From positions 34,649-98,648 of the forward strand of contig JAQBWH010000003.1 of NCBI GenBank assembly GCA_027624625.1: a stretch of DNA of 64,000 bases, given 5' to 3'. Below are positions 56,509 to 64,000 of the stretch, in pieces (position 1 is the stretch's first letter; every line of letters begins with the position of its first letter). The DNA is from Verrucomicrobiota bacterium. Lineage in GTDB: Bacteria; Verrucomicrobiota; Verrucomicrobiia; Chthoniobacterales; JACTMZ01. The notes under the pieces are model-generated. The model was given only the letters and a program-made list of their open reading frames with translations. It made no database searches and had not been told where the DNA came from. The translations under genes were made by a program, and so were the position numbers.

Positions 56509-57297
56509 ATGTCCTCTCTCCAAGCAGCCACCGCACTCCTCGAGCAATCCCTCCGCACCCGCCGCACCCTTCTTGGTCGCACGCGGACAGGCGTGACCCG
56601 CGAATCCCTCGCGCGCCTGAGCCAAACGCCAGCCGCGCAAACGTCTGAAATCTCAAATCCGAAATCTGAAATGCCTCGTTCAGCGCGTCTTGTCGCGCTG
56701 AACGAGGCCGTCCGCGCCTGCCGCCAGTGCGAAAACCTCGCTGCCTCACGCACCCAAACCGTCTTCGGGACCGGCAACCCGCAGGCCGACCTTATGTTCG
56801 TCGGCGAAGCCCCCGGGGCGGACGAAGACAAGCAGGGGGAACCCTTTGTCGGCCGCGCCGGGGAACTCCTGACCAGAATCATCGGCGCCATGGGCCTCTC
56901 GCGCGGGGACGTCTACATCGCCAATGTGCTCAAATGCCGCCCCGACATGGAACCCGGCGCCCCGGGCAACCGTCCGCCGGCAATCCTCGAAATGCAACGC
57001 TGCCTTCCTTACCTCCGCGAGCAGATCGCCATCATCCAACCACGCGTGCTCGTCGCCCTCGGCAAAACGGCCATGACCGGATTGACCGGCGCCGACCAAT
57101 CCATGTCCACCCTGCGCGGCCGCTGGCTGACCTTCGAAAATATTCCCCTGCTCCCCACTTATCATCCATCGTATCTCCTGCGCAACGGATCCAATGTGGA
57201 GAAGCGCAAGGTGTGGGAGGACATGATGTTGGTCATGGAAAAGCTCGGAATGCCCATTTCGGAAAAACAACGCGGGTTTTTCCTCTCCGCATCGTAA
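56509..57297 (+). CDS. uracil-DNA glycosylase, family 4 (Fe-S)
   Basis: CRQCENLAASRTQTVFGTGNPQADLMFVGEAPGADEDKQGEPFVGRAGELLTRII...NVLKCRPDMEPGAPGNRPP...LLPTYHPSYLLRN; four Fe-S cysteines. Confidence 0.93.
   Translation: MSSLQAATALLEQSLRTRRTLLGRTRTGVTRESLARLSQTPAAQTSEISNPKSEMPRSARLVALNEAVRACRQCENLAASRTQTVFGTGNPQADLMFVGEAPGADEDKQGEPFVGRAGELLTRIIGAMGLSRGDVYIANVLKCRPDMEPGAPGNRPPAILEMQRCLPYLREQIAIIQPRVLVALGKTAMTGLTGADQSMSTLRGRWLTFENIPLLPTYHPSYLLRNGSNVEKRKVWEDMMLVMEKLGMPISEKQRGFFLSAS
56644..56671. repeat. dispersed repeat family A, copy 5 (inside the UDG CDS)
   Basis: TCTGAAATCTCAAATCCGAAATCTGAAA, translated in frame as SEISNPKSE. Confidence 0.75.
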
Positions 57298-57309
57298 AAA
57301 GCCGCCCGC

Positions 57310-58011
57310 ATGCTCTCCGCTTTCGGTTACCGCCTCGTCTCGCACTTTTTCCGTATCGTCCTCACCCCCTTCACCCGCCGCCGGGTTATCGGAGGGGAAA
57401 ACGTCCCGCCGACCGGACCCGCCATCATCGCACCCAATCACATCAGCCACTTCGACCCGCCCCTCCTCGGCATCAGCACCGACCGGCAGATCGACTGGAT
57501 GGCCATGGAGGAACTTTTCACCCAGCCCGTCCTTGCCGCCGTGCTCCGCTCGATCGGTTCCTTCCCCGTGGGCCGCAGTAAAATGGACTACACCGCCGTA
57601 CGCACGGCCATCGACCGCCTCAAACGCGGACGCCTGATCGGCGTCTTCCCCGAAGGCGGACTCCGCACCGGCCCGACCTCTGTGCTCGAAGGCGCCCCGC
57701 TCAAACCTGGCGTGGCCGCTCTTGCGCAAATGACCCAGGCTCCGGTTATTCCCTGCGCCGTCATCGGCACCGACGCACTCTACGATCCCGGCCGTTGGTT
57801 CCCCTGGCGCCATACCCCGGTCTGGATCGCCTTCGGCCCTCCGCTCGCGCCGCCTGGCGCCGGCGGCGACAAGTCCGCCGCCCGCGAATCCTTCGAGCAT
57901 CTCCTCGGGCAGAAAATCCGCGAACTCTACCTTCGCACCGTGCACGAGGAGCATGTCCCCGAGGATTCTCTCCCGCAGACTCCGCAAAAACGCAAAGGGC
58001 GCGCGCTATGA
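57310..58011 (+). CDS. plsC: 1-acyl-sn-glycerol-3-phosphate acyltransferase family (PlsC)
   Basis: GPAIIAPNHISHFDPPLLGI (NHx4D) ...GVFPEGGLRTGPT. Confidence 0.9.
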   Translation: MLSAFGYRLVSHFFRIVLTPFTRRRVIGGENVPPTGPAIIAPNHISHFDPPLLGISTDRQIDWMAMEELFTQPVLAAVLRSIGSFPVGRSKMDYTAVRTAIDRLKRGRLIGVFPEGGLRTGPTSVLEGAPLKPGVAALAQMTQAPVIPCAVIGTDALYDPGRWFPWRHTPVWIAFGPPLAPPGAGGDKSAARESFEHLLGQKIRELYLRTVHEEHVPEDSLPQTPQKRKGRAL

Positions 58012-58967
58012 CATTCCTCCGTCGCCCTTGGTCCCGGGTCACCGACACCGCGACCTGCGCCCTGCTCAACCTCGCCCAATGGCGCCACTGGCACGAGGCC
58101 ACGACACGGGAAAATCTCGGGGTTTACCTCGACGCGTGCGCACCCCTCGACCGCCAGGCCTTTTACTCCTCCCCGCCGCTCGAGCCGGTCGAAGCGTCCG
58201 ACACCATGCTCGTCTGGCCCACTCCCCACCCCAGCGGCCGGGCAGAAAACGACCGCGCGGCGGCCTGGCTTCAGCTTTGTCCAGGCGGATACGCCGCGCC
58301 GACCGTCCTCATCCTCCACGCCCTCATGTCGGTCGACGACACCGGCTACCGCCGCCTGGCCGCCGAATTCAACGCCCTCGGCTGGAACGCCGCGTTCCTT
58401 TACCTCCCCTTCCATTACACCCGCCGCCCGCGCGGTTACCTCAACGGCGAACTCGCCATCACCGCCGACCTCATCCGCAATGGCCAAGGCCTGCGCCAGG
58501 CGGTGAGCGAACTCCGCCAACTCATGTCCTGGCTCCGTGCCCGTGGCTGCCGCGAGTTCGGCCTTTACGGCACAAGTTACGGGGCGTGGGCCGGAGCCCT
58601 GCTCGCTTCCCTCGAAGATGACATCTCGTTCATCGCCCTTCTCCAGCCCATCACCGACACCGAACATGCCATCTGGCAAAGCCCGGCCGGAGCCACCATT
58701 CGCCATCTTCTCCGCCGCCATGGCATCGACGCCGCCATGACCAATCGCCACGCGCACCTGACCTCCCCGCTCCACACCCGCCCAACCACGCCGCCCGACC
58801 GCATCGTCCTCGGTGTGGGGGCCTACGACCGCATCGCGCCGCCCGACCGCGTCGAGGCCCTTGCCCGGGCTTGGAACGGCGCCCGCCTGATCATCAGCCC
58901 GCAAGGCCACTTCGGCTATATCGCGGCCCGCGACATGTTTGCCGCCGTCCGCGAAATCATCGCCTGA
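58008..58967 (+). CDS. alpha/beta hydrolase family protein
   Basis: PTVLILHALMSVDDTGYRRLAAEFNALGWNAAFLYLPFHYTRRP...GLYGTSYGAWAGALLASLEDD (GxSxG-like); ATGA overlap with plsC. Confidence 0.78.
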   Translation: MTFLRRPWSRVTDTATCALLNLAQWRHWHEATTRENLGVYLDACAPLDRQAFYSSPPLEPVEASDTMLVWPTPHPSGRAENDRAAAWLQLCPGGYAAPTVLILHALMSVDDTGYRRLAAEFNALGWNAAFLYLPFHYTRRPRGYLNGELAITADLIRNGQGLRQAVSELRQLMSWLRARGCREFGLYGTSYGAWAGALLASLEDDISFIALLQPITDTEHAIWQSPAGATIRHLLRRHGIDAAMTNRHAHLTSPLHTRPTTPPDRIVLGVGAYDRIAPPDRVEALARAWNGARLIISPQGHFGYIAARDMFAAVREIIA

Positions 58968-58976
58968 CCCGCGCCT

Positions 58977-59001
58977 TCTCAAATCTGAAATTTCAAATCT
59001 C
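58977..59001. repeat. dispersed repeat family A, copy 6
   Basis: TCTCAAATCTGAAATTTCAAATCTC. Confidence 0.8.
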
Positions 59002-59062
59002 CCATCCTCCCAGCGGCGCCCCTGACCTTGTCTCAGGCCATCACCGAAGGCATCTTCCTCTC

Positions 59063-59728
59063 ATGCTTGCCGTCATCACCACCGGACCCGCTTCCGCCCC
59101 GATCGACGAGGTGCGCCGCATGACCAACTTCGCCACCGGCGAAATCGGTGCGCTTCTGGCCGAAGCACTCGCCGCCCGCGGCTTTCAACCCATTCTCCTC
59201 CGTGCGCACGGTGCCACCCACACCCAGGTACCAAGCGGCGCGCTCCTCCACGAGTTCACCACCAACCAAGATCTCGCCGTCGCCCTCCAAAATCTCGCCG
59301 AAACCCGCGCGGCCGGCATCCGCGCCATTTTCCACGCCGCCGCCCTCACCGACTACACCGTCACCGCCGTGCAGGGGCCCGACGGTTGCCTCCTCGATTC
59401 GCCCAAAATCCCCGGCCACCTCCCGCGCCTCCATCTTGTCCTCGAGCCCTCCGCCAAAATTCTTCCGCTCCTCCGTGAATGGTTTCCCCAGGCCTGGATT
59501 GTCGGCTGGAAATACGAACTCACCGGCAGCGGTGAAGAAGCGGCCGACATGGCCCGGGCGCAGCTCACGCAGAGTCACTGTGACGCCACCGTGCTGAACG
59601 GGCCGGCCTACGGACCCGGTTTTGCCCTGCTAGAGGACAAACAACCGCCTTCCCACTATCCGACCAAGCGCGAATTGGCTCAAATTCTCGCCTCGCGGGC
59701 CGAGGCCTTCGCGAAGTCCGATAAATAA
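59063..59728 (+). CDS. CoaB-like phosphopantothenoylcysteine synthetase domain protein
   Basis: MLAVITTGPASAPIDEVRRMTNFATGEIGALLAEALAARGFQPILLRA...FHAAALTDYTV...PSAKILPLLREWFPQAWIVGWKYEL. Confidence 0.82.
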   Translation: MLAVITTGPASAPIDEVRRMTNFATGEIGALLAEALAARGFQPILLRAHGATHTQVPSGALLHEFTTNQDLAVALQNLAETRAAGIRAIFHAAALTDYTVTAVQGPDGCLLDSPKIPGHLPRLHLVLEPSAKILPLLREWFPQAWIVGWKYELTGSGEEAADMARAQLTQSHCDATVLNGPAYGPGFALLEDKQPPSHYPTKRELAQILASRAEAFAKSDK

Positions 59729-59981
59729 AGGCCTCGCGGGAGCCAGGCCCGCAAATAAGTCGCCAAAAAGCAACTTTCAGACCCGCAAGCACCCTCATAA
59801 ACTGTTGTGGCACAGGTAATAAAAATTTATCACCCCAGCCCGAAAAAAACTCTTTTCGCCCCCCAGCGATTGTGGCTTTATAGAACAACTCGCCCACATA
59901 TAGTGGTGTCGGGTCGACCAGTGATCTCCCCCCAAGGATTGACTGGATGGCGCCAAACCTTCCCCTACGAGACAAGATTCT

Positions 59982-62900
59982 ATGATCGCAACAAACTCAT
60001 CCTTCCGTTCCAAGACCAGCAAACCGGCCGTCACGCGCCCGGCACCCGCCCGCGGGACCAAGCCCGCCGCCGGCCGTCCCCGCATCACCGACCCCAAGTC
60101 GAAGGGCCTCAAATTCGAACAATGTTTCCACACCCAAGCCGGCTCGCCCTTCGACCACGTGGAATGGGACAAGCGCACGGCCGAGATCAATGACGATTCG
60201 GGCAAGGTCATCTTCAAACAAGAAAACGTGGAAGTCCCCAGCAGCTGGAGTCCGCTCGCCACCAAGATCGCCGTCTCGAAATATTTCTACGGCGACGTCT
60301 CCAATGGCACCGACCCACACAAAGGCGGACGCGAATCCTCCATCCGCCAACTCATCCACCGCGTCACCCGCACCATCACCGACTTCGGCCAAGCCGACGG
60401 TTACTTTGCCGACAAGGCCAGCGCCGAGGCCTTTTACAATGACCTGACCTGGCTCTGCCTCCACCAGCACGGTGCCTTCAACAGCCCCGTGTGGTTCAAC
60501 GTCGGCCTCGCCCAGCAATACGGCATCGGCCAGAACGCCGGTCAGGGCAATTATTTCTACAATCGCCTGACGGGCGAAGCCGAGCGCGCTGCCACCCAAT
60601 ACGAATACCCGCAAGCCAGCGCCTGCTTCATCCAGTCCGTCGAGGACAACATGGAAAGCATCCTCGATCTGGCCAAGAGCGAAGCCATGCTTTTCAAATA
60701 CGGCAGCGGCACGGGCAGCGACCTCTCCACCCTGCGCTCGACCCGTGAAAAATTGAGCGGCGGCGGCAAACCGAGCGGTCCGCTTTCCTTCCTCAAAGTT
60801 TACGACCAAGTGGCCAGCGTGGTCAAAAGCGGCGGTAAAACCCGCCGCGCGGCCAAGATGAACACGCTCAAGGATTGGCATCCCGACATCGAAGAATTCA
60901 TCGAGGCCAAAATGCGCGAGGAGCGCAAAGCCTGGGCCCTCATCGAGCAAGGCTATGACGGCTCGTTCAACGGCGAAGCCTACGGCTCGGTCATGTATCA
61001 GAACGAGAACCTCACCGTCCGCGTGACCGATGAATTCATGGACGCCGCCATCAAGGGACGCGAATGGACCACGGTCCGGGTGACCGACGGCAAGCCCTGC
61101 GAGAAAAAAGAGGCCCGCCATCTCCTGCGCAAAATCGCCGAAGGCACGCACGTCTGCGGCGACCCCGGCATGCAGTTCGAGACCACCATCCAGAAGTGGC
61201 ACACTTGCAAAGGTACCGGGCAACAAAATTCGACCAACCCGTGCTCCGAATACCTCTTCCTCGACAACACCGCTTGCAACCTTGCTTCACTCAACTTGAT
61301 GAAGTTCAAACGCGAAGACAACACCTTCGACGTCGAAAAATTCAAAGCTGCCGTGCGCATCTACATCACCGCGCAGGAAATCCTCGTCGACAACGCCAGC
61401 TACCCGACCAAATACATCGCGGAAAACAGCCACATCTTCCGCACCCTCGGCCTCGGCTACGCCAACCTCGGCGCGCTCATCATGAGCTACGGCCACGGCT
61501 ACGAAAGCCCCGAGGGCCGCGCCCTCGCCGGTTCGATCACCGCCATCATGACCGGACACGCCTACGAACAGAGCGCCCGTATTTCCGGCATCACCGGGCC
61601 CTTCCCCGGCTACAAAGACTCCCGGGCCAGCGGCGTGAAAAAGACCGTCGCCCCCGACAACGTGGACTCCATGCTCGAGGTCATCCAACTCCACCGTGAC
61701 GCGGTCGAGGAGATCCAGGCCTCCGCCGAATTCGACTACCTGCTCAAGGAGGCCCGCCAAGTCTGGGACACCGCTCTGCGACTCGGCAAAAAACAAGGCT
61801 ACCGCAACGCCCAAGTCACGGTGCTCGCCCCCACCGGAACCATCGGATTCCTCATGGACTGCGACACGACCGGCATCGAACCCGACATCGCTTTGGTCAA
61901 ATACAAACTCCTCGCCGGCGGCGGCATGCTTAAAATCGTCAACCAGACCGTCCGCCCCGCCCTGCAAAAACTCGGCTACGGCGAGACGGAGATGGAAGCG
62001 ATCATCGCCCACATCGACAAATACGACACGATCGAAGACGTCGAAGAAGACGGCCAGACCGTCACCAGCGGACTCCGCGCCGAACACACCAGCGTCTTTG
62101 ATTGCGCCTTCAAGCCCATGCGCGGGGAGCGCAGCCTCAGCTACCACGCCCACATCCACATGATGGCCGCCGCCCAGCCATTCCTTTCCGGGGCCATCTC
62201 CAAGACGGTTAACCTGCCCGAGCACGCCACGATCGATGACATCGTCGACACCTATGTGGATGGCTGGAAACTTGGCCTTAAAGCCATTGCCGTCTACCGC
62301 GACGGATCCAAGCGCTCCGCGCCGGTGGTCACCGACAAGAAAAGACACGGCACCGGCAGTGCCGAGCTCGAAGCCGAACTCTCGACCAAGAACGAACTCG
62401 AGGAGCGGATCATCGAACTGGAAAACGATCTCGGCTCCCTGCGGACCAAGCTCGACCAACCGTCACGCCACCGCCTGCCGGACACCCGTGTCGCGCTCAA
62501 CCACAAATTCGACATCGCCGGCCACGAAGGCTACGTCACCGTCGGCCTCTTCGAGAACGGCCAACCCGGCGAACTCTTCATCCAAATGGCCAAAGAGGGC
62601 AGCACGATCGGCGGCCTCATGGACACCGTGGCGACCCTTACCTCGATCTCGTTGCAATACGGCGTCCCGCTCGAAAGCCTGGTCAAGAAGTTCGCCTTCC
62701 AGCGCTTCGAGCCCAGCGGTTTCACCAAGAACCCCGACATCCGCAACGCCAGCAGCATCACCGACTACGTGTTCCGCTGGCTCGGTTGCCAATTCATCAA
62801 GGGCTACAAAGAAGCCACCGCGCCCAACCGCAACCAACCGGAACTTCCCATGAGGGAAATCCCGGAAATGGAACGCCGTGCGGTCAACCGCCCGGTCACC

Positions 62901-63134
62901 GACCTCCCGCGCACCGGCGAGCGTGAAATCATCGACGTCATCACCCAGACCCAGAACAGCGAAGGCACCCCGGTGGTCATGGCCGGCACCGCGACCCACG
63001 CCGAACGCATCCAAGGCGCCCTCGGCACCATGTTCATGGACACCACCTGCTCCCACTGCGGCAGCAGCAAAGTGATCCGGGCCGGGGCCTGCGGCGTCTG
63101 CACCGAGTGCGGCACGAGCCAAGGCTGCAGCTAA
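59982..63134 (+). CDS. nrdJ: vitamin B12-dependent (class II) ribonucleoside-diphosphate reductase
   Basis: 1050 aa; HGAFNSPVWFNVGL...QASACFIQSVEDNMESILDLAKSEAMLFKYGSGTGSDLSTLRS...NPCSEYLFLDNTACNLASLNLMKF...APTGTIGFLMDCDTTGIEPDIALVKYK; C-terminal TSCPD-like domain and Cys-rich tail. Confidence 0.96.
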   Translation: MIATNSSFRSKTSKPAVTRPAPARGTKPAAGRPRITDPKSKGLKFEQCFHTQAGSPFDHVEWDKRTAEINDDSGKVIFKQENVEVPSSWSPLATKIAVSKYFYGDVSNGTDPHKGGRESSIRQLIHRVTRTITDFGQADGYFADKASAEAFYNDLTWLCLHQHGAFNSPVWFNVGLAQQYGIGQNAGQGNYFYNRLTGEAERAATQYEYPQASACFIQSVEDNMESILDLAKSEAMLFKYGSGTGSDLSTLRSTREKLSGGGKPSGPLSFLKVYDQVASVVKSGGKTRRAAKMNTLKDWHPDIEEFIEAKMREERKAWALIEQGYDGSFNGEAYGSVMYQNENLTVRVTDEFMDAAIKGREWTTVRVTDGKPCEKKEARHLLRKIAEGTHVCGDPGMQFETTIQKWHTCKGTGQQNSTNPCSEYLFLDNTACNLASLNLMKFKREDNTFDVEKFKAAVRIYITAQEILVDNASYPTKYIAENSHIFRTLGLGYANLGALIMSYGHGYESPEGRALAGSITAIMTGHAYEQSARISGITGPFPGYKDSRASGVKKTVAPDNVDSMLEVIQLHRDAVEEIQASAEFDYLLKEARQVWDTALRLGKKQGYRNAQVTVLAPTGTIGFLMDCDTTGIEPDIALVKYKLLAGGGMLKIVNQTVRPALQKLGYGETEMEAIIAHIDKYDTIEDVEEDGQTVTSGLRAEHTSVFDCAFKPMRGERSLSYHAHIHMMAAAQPFLSGAISKTVNLPEHATIDDIVDTYVDGWKLGLKAIAVYRDGSKRSAPVVTDKKRHGTGSAELEAELSTKNELEERIIELENDLGSLRTKLDQPSRHRLPDTRVALNHKFDIAGHEGYVTVGLFENGQPGELFIQMAKEGSTIGGLMDTVATLTSISLQYGVPLESLVKKFAFQRFEPSGFTKNPDIRNASSITDYVFRWLGCQFIKGYKEATAPNRNQPELPMREIPEMERRAVNRPVTDLPRTGEREIIDVITQTQNSEGTPVVMAGTATHAERIQGALGTMFMDTTCSHCGSSKVIRAGACGVCTECGTSQGCS

Positions 63135-63170
63135 AACCATTGTGTCGCGCGAATTTCGCGCACCAAACCG

Positions 63171-63203
63171 AGACCCGGAGAGGAAACTTTCCGGGTCTTT
63201 TTT
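63171..63203 (+). terminator. intrinsic terminator downstream of nrdJ
   Basis: Perfect stem AGACCCGGA (63171-63179)/TCCGGGTCT (63190-63198) followed by TTTTT. Confidence 0.85.
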
Positions 63204-63362
63204 CTGAGCACTCATCCCGCCAACTCCGGCCCGCAGAGGGAAATAAGCCTCCCCCCCCTCTGACCGTTTCATTTGTCTGGGGGACGCAACCGGCTCGCGG
63301 AAAACACAAAATTTCCCAAGCTTGCACCCGCACCCCACTTCGGCCACGATATCGGACCACTA

Positions 63363-63434
63363 CTGGCCCGTGGTGTAATGGTAACACAGCGGCCTTTGGA
63401 GCCGTTATTCATGGTTCGAGTCCATGCGGGCCAG
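63363..63434 (+). tRNA. tRNA-Gln(TTG), 3' CCA genomically encoded
   Basis: TGGCCCGTGGTGTAATGGTAACACAGCGGCCTTTGGAGCCGTTATTCATGGTTCGAGTCCATGCGGGCCAG followed by CCA; acceptor TGGCCCG/CGGGCCA; anticodon TTG. Confidence 0.95.
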
Positions 63435-63456
63435 CCAACTTCAGGATCGAGTGTCT

Positions 63457-63909
63457 ATGGCCATCACCATTCGTCCTCTCCTCCCCGCCGACCTCCCGCG
63501 GCTTTCTCCGCTCTTCGGCGCCTACCTTGATTTCTACGGTGTCCCGCAGGAGGCCCAGAGGAGAACTATTTTTCTCGCCCAACGCCTCGGAGCCGATGAC
63601 TCCACTTGCTTGGGCGCGTTCGCGGGCGAGGAACTGGCCGGGTTTGCCCTCTGCCATCACACCCACAACTCCCTGCGGCTCGCCCCCGCCTGGATTCTCC
63701 ACGACTTGTTTGTCTCACCCGCCCACCGGCGCCATGGGGTGGCCGAATCCCTCCTCGCCGCGGTGCACGCGCGCGCTGCGGCGGCCGGGGCTTGTGAGGT
63801 GGTCCTAAGCACCGCCCAGGATAACACCGCGGCCCAAGCCCTCTACACGAGGCAAGGCTACCGGGAGGATGCCACCTTCCGGGTCTACGCGTGCGACTTG
63901 CGGCCATGA
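63457..63909 (+). CDS. GNAT-family N-acetyltransferase
   Basis: MAITIRPLLPADLPRLSPLFGAYLDFYGV...LHDLFVSPAHRRHGVAESLLAAVHARAAAAGACEVVLSTAQDNTAAQALYTRQGYRED. Confidence 0.9.
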   Translation: MAITIRPLLPADLPRLSPLFGAYLDFYGVPQEAQRRTIFLAQRLGADDSTCLGAFAGEELAGFALCHHTHNSLRLAPAWILHDLFVSPAHRRHGVAESLLAAVHARAAAAGACEVVLSTAQDNTAAQALYTRQGYREDATFRVYACDLRP

Positions 63910-64000
63910 CCAAGGACGAAATCCGCGGAGCCGCTCAGGATCTGGGATTCGCCCTCTGCGGATTCGCGCCGGCCGGACCGGCACCGCATGCCGAGGCGCT
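63906..64000 (+). CDS. queG: possible epoxyqueuosine reductase N-terminus (truncated by window end)
   Basis: MTKDEIRGAAQDLGFALCGFAPAGPAPHAEAL...; resembles the QueG N-terminus; ATGA overlap with upstream gene. Confidence 0.55.
   Translation, partial: MTKDEIRGAAQDLGFALCGFAPAGPAPHAEA

Noticed and set aside
59997-62459. Long minus-strand ORFs (409 and 390 aa) opposite nrdJ
   Set aside because: Antisense shadows of a well-conserved class II RNR

Overview
A 64-kb, high-GC, gene-dense bacterial chromosomal segment. It is most likely from Verrucomicrobiota; this is an inference from gene content and a PEP-CTERM tail, not tested phylogenetically. It opens with a classic housekeeping block on the minus strand (rpoB 5' part, rplL, rplJ, rplA, rplK, nusG, secE, tRNA-Trp, tuf, tRNA-Thr). 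The most interesting locus is at about 12.9-20.25 kb. There, a xanthorhodopsin-clade proton-pump rhodopsin is followed by crtE-crtI-crtB-crtY-blh (GGPP to phytoene, lycopene, beta-carotene and retinal) and a SAM methyltransferase, all on the plus strand. An 11-bp perfect GC hairpin plus T-tract separates the rhodopsin from the biosynthetic genes. The biosynthetic genes are chained by 4-bp ATGA stop/start overlaps, and the methyltransferase by an 8-bp overlap. The rhodopsin has a DTE pump motif, Leu at the spectral-tuning site, and Trp where xanthorhodopsin has the Gly that admits a carotenoid antenna. Other notable items: an amber codon cutting a SUMF1-like gene off from its PEP-CTERM tail, several dispersed short repeat families (one entering coding sequence), a 99-bp nested-palindrome element, a structured rplJ-rplL spacer, and an output-less PAS sensor. 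No CRISPR array, prophage, transposase or rRNA gene was recognised. All calls come from reading the sequence and ORF track; no database search was run.
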